DNA from: Lachnospiraceae bacterium
Lineage (GTDB): Bacteria > Bacillota > Clostridia > Lachnospirales > Lachnospiraceae
DNA length: 64,000 nt
Direction of reading: 5' to 3'
NCBI GenBank assembly: GCA_910574865.1
Contig: CAJTDN010000001.1
Span: 372,001-436,000 of the forward strand
Shown: positions 17,815-29,685 of the stretch, one piece after another
Layout of the letters: each line of letters starts with the position of its first letter
Position numbering within the stretch: position 1 is the first letter of the stretch
Program-made: the position numbers and the translations under genes
Notes under the pieces: model-generated
Database searches by the model: none
What the model was told of the DNA's origin: nothing
Seen by the model: only the letters and a program-made list of their open reading frames with translations

Positions 17815-19041
17815 ATGGGAAGGATAGCAGGCATCCAGATTAAAAACTATGGCTCTTTAAAAAAAATAAAACTGGGGAAACTATTGTCTGACAATAAAGG
17901 GAAAGAATTAACAAATATGAACGCCATCATCGGACAAAGCGGAACCGGTAAGAGTACCTTGGCTGATGCATTTGGCTTTCTTGCTGATTGCCTAGAGAAA
18001 GGCGTGGAAGTTGCTTGCGACTTAAACGGTCGAGGCGGATATGAAAAAATCATTTCACAAGGTTCCGAAGAATCTCTTGAATTTGAAATATATTATAGAG
18101 AAACGAGCAACGAGCCCCCCATCACATATGAATTATCAATCGGGTTAGATAAATATGAACGACCTATCGTTGAAAAAGAGCGATTGCGCCAACGACGAGC
18201 AAACGAAAAACACGGACGCCCACTGTCATTTTTATATCTGGAATACGGAAAAGGTGTCGCTTTCAAAGGCATTAATAGCGGATTTTCGGAAGAAGAGAAC
18301 CAAGAAATCGGAGACAAGGTCGATGTCGAATTAGCGGATCCTAGACAATTAGGTATCGTAACCCTTGGAGAGCTAAGAGAACACCCAAGAATCGTAAAGT
18401 TCAAAAACTTTTTAAAGAACTGGTATTTATGCTATTTTAGTCCAACCGCTGCTCGAGAAATCCCCAATGCAGGACCGCAAAAATATTTAAACCGTTTGGG
18501 AAACAACGTAAACAATGTAGCGCAATTTTTATACCGGGAGGATCCCAAAGATTTCTCAAAAGTACTGAAAAATATTCAGACCAAGCTTCCTGGCATTCAG
18601 GAAATCCGCCCCATCAAATTGCAAAACGGTCAATTAGTGTTAGAATTTTTAGAAACAGGATTCACAAGACCATTTTATTCACAAAAAATGTCAGATGGCA
18701 CATTAAAACTTTTTGCATATTATTTGCTATTACACGAAAAGGATGCAAGACCTTTAGTTTTTATTGAGGAGCCAGAAAACGGATTATATCATAAATATTT
18801 AGCCGATTTGGCTTTACAAATGAAAAACAGTATTAAAGGAACTTACTCAAAACAGTTGTTTATCACAACACACAGTCCGTTTTTTGTAAATTCTCTATCA
18901 CCAGAAGAAGTGTGGGTTTTAGAAAAACAAAATGATGGTTTTTCCACTATCACAAGAGCATCTGAATATCAATACGTAAAGCAATTATGCCAATCAGAAG
19001 TTGAATTGGGTGATTTATGGTATAGTGATTATTTCGGATAA
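17815..19041 (+). CDS. OLD/AAA_21-like ATPase, defence candidate
   Basis: 408-aa ABC-type ATPase of the OLD/RecF-like group. Walker A GQSGTGKST is at residues 40-48, a signature-like MSDGTLK at about 292-298, Walker B LVFIEEPENGLY at about 314-325 and an H-loop TTHSPF at about 352-357. The first 25 residues (GIQIKNYGSLKKIKLGKL) are the usual start of such proteins. The gene and its partner are AT-rich unlike their neighbours. A 15-bp gap separates it from a DUF4276/TOPRIM-like gene. Pairs of this kind (compare OLD, PARIS and Gabija) act in phage defence, with the ATPase sensing and the TOPRIM-like part cutting nucleic acid. The role here is inferred. Confidence 0.85.
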   Translation: MGRIAGIQIKNYGSLKKIKLGKLLSDNKGKELTNMNAIIGQSGTGKSTLADAFGFLADCLEKGVEVACDLNGRGGYEKIISQGSEESLEFEIYYRETSNEPPITYELSIGLDKYERPIVEKERLRQRRANEKHGRPLSFLYLEYGKGVAFKGINSGFSEEENQEIGDKVDVELADPRQLGIVTLGELREHPRIVKFKNFLKNWYLCYFSPTAAREIPNAGPQKYLNRLGNNVNNVAQFLYREDPKDFSKVLKNIQTKLPGIQEIRPIKLQNGQLVLEFLETGFTRPFYSQKMSDGTLKLFAYYLLLHEKDARPLVFIEEPENGLYHKYLADLALQMKNSIKGTYSKQLFITTHSPFFVNSLSPEEVWVLEKQNDGFSTITRASEYQYVKQLCQSEVELGDLWYSDYFG

Positions 19042-19056
19042 ACATGAGGAGGAAAG

Positions 19057-19737
19057 ATGGAAGATTACATATATATTGAAATTTTAGTGGAAGACAAATC
19101 CGGGGGAGCCCTCGCGGAACAAATCATGAAAAAATATGTGGCAAACCAAGTAAACACCACATATCGAATTCACAGCTTTAAAGGCATCGGCAAACTTCCT
19201 TTAAAAGCAACCAAACTGTCCCAAGTAAAATCCAAAAGACTTCTGACAGATTTGCCACTTTATTTAAAAGGGATGGACTCTTCTTTAAAAAAAATGCCCA
19301 ATAAATCAGCCATCTTCGTACTCCTAGATAGTGATGATGAAGATTGCAGTGAATTAAAACGTGATTTAGTCCAAATGTATCAAGCATTGAAAATATCAAC
19401 ACAAGTATTCTTCTGTATTGCCATCGAAGAAATGGAGGCATGGTTATTAGGAGATTCGAAAGCGTTATTAGAAGCATACCCAATGGCCAAACGTTCCCTT
19501 TTACAAAAGTATATTCAAGACAGTATCATCGGTACTTGGGAATACTTGGCCGATACCATTTATAAAGGCGGTTCACAAGCATTAAAAAGAAATTCCTCTT
19601 CTTACCACGAAATTGGATTATTTAAATTTGAATGTGCCGAAAACATTGGAAAACTACTAAACATTAGGGAGAATACTTCGCCAAGCTTTCAGTATTTCAT
19701 AAAAAAATTAGACAACTTTTGTGGAAACAATACGTAA
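19057..19737 (+). CDS. DUF4276-like (TOPRIM-type) protein, partner of the AAA ATPase
   Basis: 226 aa. Features are an early acidic motif EILVEDKSGG (residues 8-17, Glu12), a DxD motif VLLDSDDEDC (88-97) and the conserved IEEMEAWLLGD (123-133). This pattern matches DUF4276 proteins, which resemble TOPRIM nucleases; Glu12 with Asp91/Asp93 could bind metal. AGGAGGAAAG precedes the ATG at 19057, 15 bp after the ATPase stop, so the two are co-transcribed. In known two-gene defence systems the TOPRIM-like partner is the toxic effector. I am fairly sure of the family and less sure of the activity. Confidence 0.75.
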   Translation: MEDYIYIEILVEDKSGGALAEQIMKKYVANQVNTTYRIHSFKGIGKLPLKATKLSQVKSKRLLTDLPLYLKGMDSSLKKMPNKSAIFVLLDSDDEDCSELKRDLVQMYQALKISTQVFFCIAIEEMEAWLLGDSKALLEAYPMAKRSLLQKYIQDSIIGTWEYLADTIYKGGSQALKRNSSSYHEIGLFKFECAENIGKLLNIRENTSPSFQYFIKKLDNFCGNNT

Positions 19738-19778
19738 ACCTTTCTGACATATAATTTTAAAAATAAAACCTCAAAGCC

Positions 19779-19980
19779 TAGCGTCGGTGTACAGAAGGCA
19801 ACACGGTCGATGAAGGGCATATATTGTGGGCTTGCAGTCATTTCCCGACAGCCCCTTTGTAACCCTCGCGGCAGGTCTACACTCCGTTTCGGCCGTTGCT
19901 GAACAAGCGTCACAGGCGCTTAGCAACGCCAAATGTGCATGCAAGCATGCCCACTTGGCTCGTTGCTCGCGGGAATTAAA
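19779..19980. repeat. Family 2 repeat with composite interior
   Basis: Starts TAGCGTCGGTGTACAGAAGG and continues identically to the first 43 bp of the element at 49019. Its interior differs: a GGGCATATATTGTGGGC..CCCGACAGCCCC arm also found in the palindrome at 25930-26028, then a GTTGCT.AACAAGCG / CGCTTAGCAAC hairpin at about 19898-19929. No matching right-hand terminal repeat is visible before the thpR gene. There is no gene in 19738-20012. Confidence 0.6.
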
Positions 19981-20012
19981 GATTTGATTCCATTTTCCAA
20001 ACTTTATCGCTT

Positions 20013-20540
20013 TTATAGCACCATTATTTCCTCTCCTACTCCCCCGATTTCCGTATAGATCATCCCCCGCTTGCCACGCTCCGACTTCATGAGCGAAATT
20101 CGGCGCACACACATCCTGCCGGCCGGCGAATTCACGGCCGGCAGTCCTTGACCGTTGCGCCAAGCGGCTTTTCGAACCAACGTTATATGCGGGGCAAACC
20201 GTTTCTTGTCAAACGGGATACCCTGGTGGGATAACGCCCTGCGCAACCGCTTCACATAAGAGGCAAGCTCCCCATTATCGGCAATTCCCGCCCAGAGCAA
20301 GTCGCCATGATGGCATCCCATTCCGTCCAGTTCAATGTCAAATGGACGAAATTCCGCCCCTTCCATCGCGTCAAGCACGTCGTCGGGATTTCCATATTCC
20401 CCGACAAAGGCAAGCGTCAAATGCAGGTTTTCCCTACGGGTATAATTTCCTTCCACGTTTTGTGCCTTCAGTTCCTCTTGCAGATTCGTCAAAATTTCGA
20501 GAATCGGCTCATCAAATTGTATCGCTATGAATAATCTCAT
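20013..20540 (-). CDS. thpR: RNA 2',3'-cyclic phosphodiesterase (ThpR/LigT family)
   Basis: 175-aa two-His (2H) phosphoesterase. The two H-x-T-L motifs are HLTLAFVG near residue 40 and HITLVR near residue 118. The family opens 2',3'-cyclic phosphates on RNA ends and has RNA ligase-like activity in vitro. The N-terminus MRLFIAIQFDEPI is typical. It follows a GNAT gene with a 23-bp gap and shares its promoter at 21012-21040. Confidence 0.9.
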   Translation of the reverse strand: MRLFIAIQFDEPILEILTNLQEELKAQNVEGNYTRRENLHLTLAFVGEYGNPDDVLDAMEGAEFRPFDIELDGMGCHHGDLLWAGIADNGELASYVKRLRRALSHQGIPFDKKRFAPHITLVRKAAWRNGQGLPAVNSPAGRMCVRRISLMKSERGKRGMIYTEIGGVGEEIMVL

Positions 20541-20563
20541 TTTCAGCTCCTCCCGCGGCCAAC

Positions 20564-20968
20564 TTATATGCCCTTCGCAAACAGCATTTCATATGGCTCA
20601 CCCCCCAGCAGAAACCCGCCTATCGCCTCATATCCCAACCTGACATAAAAATGTTGCGCGTATTCACTTGCCTGGGTCGAGGTCATCACCTTCGAGTATC
20701 CCTGCCGTTTCATCTCGCTCTCCCAAAACGCGACTAGTTTCCGGCCACAACCCTTTCCCCTATCTTCTTCCGTGACATACAGCATGTTCATGAACGGAAT
20801 GTTGTCCCAGAACAAATTGTATCTGAGCCACCCCGCGAAGCCTCCGTCCTTCTCGGCGATATAGATACGGTTTCGCAATATGGCATGACCCAGCTCTTCT
20901 TCGGAAATATGCTTGTCATGTCGCACAAGCCAGGCGGCATCTTCACTTTTCGCAAATCGAATCTCCAT
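20564..20968 (-). CDS. GNAT family N-acetyltransferase
   Basis: 134-aa acetyl-CoA-dependent transferase. The acetyl-CoA loop is EEDRGKGCGRKLVAFWE near residue 66 (R/Q-x-x-G-x-G/A pattern), and YVRLGYEAIGGFLL near residue 107 is the usual last strand. The start at 20968 (MEIRFAKSED) follows GAGGGGGATGGGG. The predicted transcription start near 21005 excludes the upstream ATG at 21013. Substrate unknown. It forms an operon with thpR. Confidence 0.88.
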   Translation of the reverse strand: MEIRFAKSEDAAWLVRHDKHISEEELGHAILRNRIYIAEKDGGFAGWLRYNLFWDNIPFMNMLYVTEEDRGKGCGRKLVAFWESEMKRQGYSKVMTSTQASEYAQHFYVRLGYEAIGGFLLGGEPYEMLFAKGI

Positions 20969-21011
20969 CCCCATCCCCCTCGTATAATACCCTGTCCAAA
21001 TCTTAACCCAC

Positions 21012-21040
21012 ATTATAGCAAAATACGTTCCGCTTTACAA
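21012..21040 (-). promoter_or_regulatory. Promoter of the GNAT-thpR operon
   Basis: On the minus strand TTGTAA (21035-21040) and TATAAT (21012-21017) are 17 bp apart. Transcription from here supports the ATG at 20968 as the GNAT start. Confidence 0.75.
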
Positions 21041-21080
21041 TCCTTGGCTGCTCTGTCCACGCCACCGCAATTGATATAAT

Positions 21081-21228
21081 GTTACTATCCACGGGGTTGT
21101 GCGCTCTGCCGCACGGCCACCGTTCGATAAAGTAATGGTGTCGATAGGGCATCCAGCCCATTGCCGTAGGCAATTTTAAATGGCTGGATGCCGTTACAAT
21201 CACGGCCGGCTAGGCCGTGAATTGTAAC
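21081..21228 (-). repeat. Family 1 structured repeat, copy C (148 bp)
   Basis: Reverse orientation relative to copy A. Its ends GTTACTATCCACGG and CCGTGAATTGTAAC are inverted repeats. The inner stems GGGCATCCAGCCCATTGCC / GGCAATTTTAAATGGCTGG and the GCGCTCTGCCGCACGGCCAC segment are shared with copies A, D and E. It lies between a promoter and the 3' end of an AraC-type gene. Confidence 0.8.
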
Positions 21229-21278
21229 GATACAATTTGGCGCCGCGCCAACACGGACCAAATTGTATCGGGCATGTA

Positions 21279-22250
21279 TTACGTTTCTCTCTCTCGCTTC
21301 CTGCCCCTATATTTTCCCGGCGTGCTCCCCATCGTCTTTGCAAACTGCCTGGTAAACGTGTAAACGTCCGCATACCCCGTCAACGCCGCCGTCTCCTTGA
21401 TGCTAATCCCGGCATCCAGCATGTGGCAGGCCTGGCGCATTTTGTGCCGCATCCGGTAATCGGCCGGGGAAAGTCCCGTCCGCTTGCGAAATTGCTTGCG
21501 AAACGTCTCATATCCCATCGAAAGGCTTTCGGCCACCTCTTCCATATTTAAATTCGCGCTTGGATTCGCCGACAAAATATCCGCCGCCTGACGCATTTTC
21601 TCCGCATATTTGTCAGAATGGTTCTCCATACGCCCAACTGCCGGCTCCCCCGCCTTCTCCATACGCTCTCTTTTTTGCTCCATTTCCCGCCCTACTTGGG
21701 CTTGTCCGTGTCGCAACAGTTCGTGGAGCAGCATTTCCTGCCGGGCGAGCAATATGCCAAGTTCCCGATCCTTGGCTTCTTTCAACCGGCCTAAATGCAC
21801 GGCGCAGTCTTCCAGCATGTCCTCCACCGGACATCTGTTCACGCGCGTTTCCGGCAATAACCCCAGCTTTTTCATCACCTGATAACGCTCCCTCCCAAAG
21901 CTGACAAAAAACTCCAGCCATTCCCCGTCCGGCTCCACATACGTGGAGTGCATTTCTCCCGGCAAACGCTGCACGAAGTCCCCTGCCCGTATCGGAAACT
22001 CGCGCCCGTCCCCCATCACGTACAAGCCGCTTCCGCCCAACAGGAAAAAACCACTGTAATACCCTATTTGAAAATCAATTTGCGACCGCCCCCTGGTACG
22101 TTTTCGCATAAATCCACATGCCACCACGCCCTCGTCAAAATCCTCCCCGATACAACGATAACTGACGTCACTCTCCATGGTATGGATTTTTCCCCCAAGC
22201 TCCTCCCGTTCCAGCTTCTCTTGCATAATCTTTTCATCCTTCGATTTCAT
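21279..22250 (-). CDS. AraC family regulator with cupin-like sensor domain
   Basis: 323 aa. The N-terminal half resembles an AraC-type cupin (GYYSGFFLLGGSGLYVMGDG near residue 63; GDFVQRLPGEMHSTYVEPDG near 90). The C-terminal 100 residues hold two helix-turn-helix motifs (NMEEVAESLSMGYETFRKQF and IKETAALTGYADVYTFTRQF) and the end signature. It is divergent from the beta-galactosidase gene, with which it shares about 240 bp, so it most likely activates that gene in response to a galactoside-type sugar (inference). Confidence 0.9.
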   Translation of the reverse strand: MKSKDEKIMQEKLEREELGGKIHTMESDVSYRCIGEDFDEGVVACGFMRKRTRGRSQIDFQIGYYSGFFLLGGSGLYVMGDGREFPIRAGDFVQRLPGEMHSTYVEPDGEWLEFFVSFGRERYQVMKKLGLLPETRVNRCPVEDMLEDCAVHLGRLKEAKDRELGILLARQEMLLHELLRHGQAQVGREMEQKRERMEKAGEPAVGRMENHSDKYAEKMRQAADILSANPSANLNMEEVAESLSMGYETFRKQFRKRTGLSPADYRMRHKMRQACHMLDAGISIKETAALTGYADVYTFTRQFAKTMGSTPGKYRGRKRERET

Positions 22251-22358
22251 TTATTCCAACTTTCTTCTTGTAAATTCCCTCTTGCCACAATCTCCGTCTT
22301 TGCCAAATCCAACAAACTTTTTGCCACTTATGACATTTCTTCCCTATGCATTGTCTGT

Positions 22359-25915
<3,557 letters not shown>

Positions 25916-25929
25916 GCGCCCCATGGGGG

Positions 25930-26028
25930 GGGGCTGTCGGGAAATGACTGCAGGCCCACAATATATGCCGTGGCGCATCTGGATTTGCCGCCATATATTG
26001 TGGGTTTCCCGCATTACCCGACAGCCCC
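25930..26028. terminator. Large palindrome between convergent lacZ and panE-like genes
   Basis: GGGGCTGTCGGG...CCCACAATATATGCC pairs with CCATATATTGTGGG...ACCCGACAGCCCC over about 99 bp with some mismatches. Placed between convergent genes, it probably acts as a two-way terminator. One arm (GGGCATATATTGTGGGCTTG and CCCGACAGCCCC) also occurs in the family-2 repeat at 19779. Confidence 0.7.
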
Positions 26029-26038
26029 TTTCTATTTC

Positions 26039-26962
26039 CTATTTTGCCCGCAGCATCCCGTACATTTTCTCCGATACCGGCACGTCCACCCCGAGCGCAC
26101 GCGCCGTCCGCACCAGATACCCGCTGAACACGTCCACCTCCGACGGCTTTCCGGCCCGAACATCACGTTGTAGCGAACTGGTCGCGTCATACGCGTATTT
26201 ATAAAACCTTTCCTCGATAATCCGCGCGTGTTCCTCCGTCACATGCACGCCCTTCGCCCGCGCCACCGCGTAGGCTTCCCATACCAGATCCTTGTATTCT
26301 TGCGTCTTCGCCGGGTCGTCGCGCAATTCGCCAATCGTATTGTCATAGGCCGCCGTCGCCACGTTGAAGGCACAGTTCAAAATATATTTGCGCCAGATTT
26401 CCTGCTCGATGTCCTCTGCCACTTCGTAATCCACGCCCGCCAGCGAAAGAATTTCCGCGGTTTCCGCCACGGCCCGCCGCTCCCCCTCGTCCGCGTCCAT
26501 GACGCCAATCCGCACGTCGGCAAAATTGCCCTGCTGGTAAATGGAGTAATCCTCGCCGGCAAACGACACGATATAAATCAAGGAATCCACCACGATGCCC
26601 TTTCCCAAAAGCCTTCTGGTCCGCTCGCCCGCGTCCACGCCGTTCATGACCGGGATGACGACCGTCTTGTCCGTCACCGCTCCCTTTATTTCTTCCACGG
26701 CCTGCTCAAGCGAATAATTTTTCACGCACAAAAAAATATAATCCTGCGGCGACAGCCGCATCGCTTCAAACTCCACGCGCTCCGGCCGCACGCGCCGCTC
26801 CCCTTGATACTCACTGTGCAGTGTCAGGCCGTCCTTCGCAATCGTCTCGCCCCGCGCCCCCCTGGCCGCCAACGTCACATGTGGAAAGGCGGGAACGAGC
26901 ATACCCGCCAAGTAGCCGCCGACACCGCCGATGCCGACCACGGCAATTTTCTTGTCTTTCAT
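26039..26962 (-). CDS. 2-dehydropantoate 2-reductase (ketopantoate reductase) family
   Basis: 307-aa NAD(P)-dependent reductase. The N-terminal dinucleotide motif VVGIGGVGGYLAG is at residues 8-20; KNYSLEQAVEEIKG near 85 and the C-terminal helical domain with KPSEVDVFSGYLVRTARALG near residue 275 fit PanE/ApbA. The conserved Lys and Glu of the active site appear present (EIWRKYILNCAFN). It could make pantoate for CoA or act on another 2-oxo acid, since many genomes have several paralogues. The ATG at 26962 follows GGAAGGAGATGG; the longer frame lacks a site. It lies 84 bp downstream of the GH3 gene, with a TATAAT in the gap. Confidence 0.85.
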   Translation of the reverse strand: MKDKKIAVVGIGGVGGYLAGMLVPAFPHVTLAARGARGETIAKDGLTLHSEYQGERRVRPERVEFEAMRLSPQDYIFLCVKNYSLEQAVEEIKGAVTDKTVVIPVMNGVDAGERTRRLLGKGIVVDSLIYIVSFAGEDYSIYQQGNFADVRIGVMDADEGERRAVAETAEILSLAGVDYEVAEDIEQEIWRKYILNCAFNVATAAYDNTIGELRDDPAKTQEYKDLVWEAYAVARAKGVHVTEEHARIIEERFYKYAYDATSSLQRDVRAGKPSEVDVFSGYLVRTARALGVDVPVSEKMYGMLRAK

Positions 26963-27046
26963 TTCTCCATCTCCTTCCCGGCTTCCTCTCCCCATATCCT
27001 CATGCCCCTTCGTCGTTTCGATTATACCACGGCAAGCCAAATCTTT

Positions 27047-29344
27047 CTATTGCCTTTTATATTTCCTGACACGTGCATCTTTTATGACCCCGCCCCAGTT
27101 CATTCCATAGGCAAAATCGTACACGTTCCCTTCACTATCCACATGGCACTCCATGTCGAACGGCACATCCTCGCACTGTTCCTCCACCGTCCGCATGTTC
27201 GCGGGCATCTGGAACGGGAGCAGCCCGTATGGCTCGGCCCTGCCACAAATCAACTGCAGAAACGCCTCGTAGGTCACGCCGAATCCCATCAAGATGCCGT
27301 CCGCGTCCCGCTCGAATTCCGACACCACCATCGGGCCGTCGCTGGAAATGCATGCAATCACGGGCTTCTCCCCCATCGCCTCCTTTGTGTCCAAAAGCGC
27401 GTCCAAATCCGCCTCCTGGTAGGAAGTGGCCGTCTTACCCTTATAACAACGATTCGCAAAATCCTCCCTCGGGTCGCCCCCGGCGAGGCTTTCTTCCCTG
27501 GCGAATTCAGCGGTGTAGGGGCGGTACTGCCTGGTAATCGGCACATAGCCGTTTCCACCATTTTCCTTGTCCACGCCACTGTAGCCGCTGTCCATCCCCA
27601 TCCGCGCACTCTTCGGCATCCGCATGAACACGATGGCGGCCTCGGCCTCCTGCGGCGTATCCACGAACGTGAAATATTTTTCCAACAGTTCCTTCGCCAC
27701 CGGCACCTCGTCGACCTCCGGATCCATCTTGTGCATCCAGTTCATGGCCGCCGGGGAATATTGCTTCGGCACGTACACCTTCGTTTTTTCCGCCAACGGC
27801 AAGACGGCCTTTTTCTCTCGGCCGTTCCCGCTTTTTTTATTCTTTAACATGACGATGGATTTTACCTGCGCCTCGAATCCGGCTTCGCAATATGCTGCCG
27901 TCCCCACCAATTCATTGGCATGGTTCGCGTCCGCGTAAGGATTCTCAAACAGCCCCAGCCGGAACATGTTGCGTAAAATCCGCACCGCCGAAGTTCGAAT
28001 CCGCGCCTCCATGTACGCTTCCCCGTGCCGTTTTACGCCCAAGGCATAGGCCTCCTTCAACTGCACAACATCCGTTTCCCCGCCAAACTGGTCGCAGCCC
28101 GCCTCGATGATTTTCAGGCTTTGCTCGGCCGGGCTTAAGTTTTCCACGCCCCAACTTTTCGCGCCGATCATGATGTCCATCGGCCCCATCTTTCCCGTCA
28201 GTCCCCAGTCCGTGCACACCAGCTCGTCGTATCCATATTTTTCACGTAGCAGCGTGGTAATCAAATATTTGTTATAGGCAATGCCGACGTCTTCCCCGTT
28301 CTCCTTATCCTGCCCCGTGGCAATGATGTAGGACGGCATGACGGCCGCCGCCAGCCGCGTGCCCTCCTTCAGGTCGAACGCCCCCTCCAAAAAAGCCTTC
28401 ATGTGGTCTTCGAAATTTCCGCCCGGATACACCGCGTATTTTCCGCATGGGAAATGCGCCTCGCGCCCCGCCTCGACCGCCCCGGCCCCCGGCCAGTGCT
28501 TCGCCATGGCGATGACGCTCTCGTTTCCCCAACCGCCCGCCGTGGTCTGCAGTCCGTCGCAATACGCCCGCGCCATGTCGGCCGCCAGCCGGCTGCTTTC
28601 CCCGTAGCTGCCGGAAAACCTGCCCCAACGCGGCTCCGTCGCGATGTCAATCTGCGGCGACAAAGCCGTGGTAAATCCCATCGCCCGATATTCCCTGGCC
28701 ACAATGCCCGCATATTTTCGCTCCAGTTCCACGTCGAAGGTGGCCGCCATCCCGATGTTTTCCGGCCAGTGGGAAATCTTCCCCCCCGCGCCAGAATTAA
28801 ACTCGTCCGTGGCGACGCACCCATGCCGCGGATCCGTGCTGATGTTGACCGGCACGCCAAACGGCGCGGCCTCCGCCGCCTCCTGCATCTGGTTCACCCA
28901 CGCCGCGCTTGCATGCGCGTCCGGGGTCACCGACTGCAAATAATGGCGGATGAAGTCTTGTTCCACGTATTCCTTCTGCTGGTCCGTCAGCGCGTAAGGA
29001 GGAACCGCCCCTTGCGTCTCCTGAAACGTCTTACCGTCATACGTCGCCATCCCCAGGTATGGGTTGCTAAAGCCCGGGAGCATTTGCTGCGGCGTGTGCA
29101 GCATCAATCCCAACATTTGCTCCACGCCCAGGCGGTTTGCCAAATCCTCGGCCCGCTCCTGGTCGGACAGCCGCCAGTCCTCATACGGGTACAAAACCCC
29201 GTCCCCCGCCAAGTCCTTGAACACGAGGCCCTCGTGCTCGATAAAACCCTTCCCCGTGGCCGCGCCCGCACAAAGCGTCGGCCCGTTTTCATTCCTCCTC
29301 GTCACGATTTTCACGTCGTACTTTCCGTCATATGATTGTTCCAT
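27047..29344 (-). CDS. Glycoside hydrolase family 3 (beta-glucosidase-like)
   Basis: 765-aa retaining glycosidase. The N-terminal barrel carries AMGFTTALSPQIDIATEPRW near residue 205 and the KHWPG motif near residue 272. The nucleophile is likely the Asp in DELVCTDWGLTG near residue 358. The second domain follows, with SIVMLKNKK and VFMRMPKSARMGM, but it lacks a clear terminal Fn3-like domain. No signal peptide, so the enzyme works in the cytosol. The start at 29344 follows GAAAGGAGAACGGAC; the longer frame runs through a family-1 repeat. Specificity cannot be told from sequence alone. Confidence 0.9.
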   Translation of the reverse strand: MEQSYDGKYDVKIVTRRNENGPTLCAGAATGKGFIEHEGLVFKDLAGDGVLYPYEDWRLSDQERAEDLANRLGVEQMLGLMLHTPQQMLPGFSNPYLGMATYDGKTFQETQGAVPPYALTDQQKEYVEQDFIRHYLQSVTPDAHASAAWVNQMQEAAEAAPFGVPVNISTDPRHGCVATDEFNSGAGGKISHWPENIGMAATFDVELERKYAGIVAREYRAMGFTTALSPQIDIATEPRWGRFSGSYGESSRLAADMARAYCDGLQTTAGGWGNESVIAMAKHWPGAGAVEAGREAHFPCGKYAVYPGGNFEDHMKAFLEGAFDLKEGTRLAAAVMPSYIIATGQDKENGEDVGIAYNKYLITTLLREKYGYDELVCTDWGLTGKMGPMDIMIGAKSWGVENLSPAEQSLKIIEAGCDQFGGETDVVQLKEAYALGVKRHGEAYMEARIRTSAVRILRNMFRLGLFENPYADANHANELVGTAAYCEAGFEAQVKSIVMLKNKKSGNGREKKAVLPLAEKTKVYVPKQYSPAAMNWMHKMDPEVDEVPVAKELLEKYFTFVDTPQEAEAAIVFMRMPKSARMGMDSGYSGVDKENGGNGYVPITRQYRPYTAEFAREESLAGGDPREDFANRCYKGKTATSYQEADLDALLDTKEAMGEKPVIACISSDGPMVVSEFERDADGILMGFGVTYEAFLQLICGRAEPYGLLPFQMPANMRTVEEQCEDVPFDMECHVDSEGNVYDFAYGMNWGGVIKDARVRKYKRQ

Positions 29345-29390
29345 GTCCGTTCTCCTTTCTTTCCTTCGTTTTCGTTTACAAGCCATGCGG

Positions 29391-29583
29391 CAAGGCGCAC
29401 GGCCACCGCCCGATAATATGATGGTGCCAGTGGGTATCCAGCCTATTGCCGAAGGCAATTTAGCCGCATCAGCCGCGAAGCGGCAATGAGGTTATGGGCA
29501 AATAGCGAAGCGGATCGCGAATCCCCGCTTGACTTGTCTGGATGCCGTTACGATCCGCAGCCGGTTAGGCCATGAATTGTAAC
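29391..29583 (-). repeat. Family 1 structured repeat, copy D with a 78-bp insert
   Basis: Same orientation as copy C, ending GGCCATGAATTGTAAC. The second stem is interrupted after GCCGAAGGCAATTTA by about 78 bp (29461-29538: GCCGCATCAGCCGCGAAGCG...) that other copies lack, after which CTGGATGCCGTTACGATCC resumes the consensus. It lies upstream of the GH3 gene. Confidence 0.7.
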
Positions 29584-29622
29584 CATCATAACTTGTTTTT
29601 TTATTTTATATATGCAAAATTA

Positions 29623-29651
29623 TTGTTTTTCCAGCCTTATTATGATAAACT
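29623..29651 (+). promoter_or_regulatory. Probable promoter of the AraC-type gene
   Basis: TTGTTT (29623-29628) and TAAACT (29646-29651) are 17 bp apart in an AT-rich stretch, 35 bp before the start codon. Match to consensus is moderate. Confidence 0.45.
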
Positions 29652-29685
29652 AAATTACAGTAAATAGACTTCAAAAGGATTTGGC

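Noticed and set aside
26228-27847. 539-codon plus-strand frame
   Set aside because: Antisense to the ketopantoate reductase and GH3 genes; His/Arg-rich shadow.
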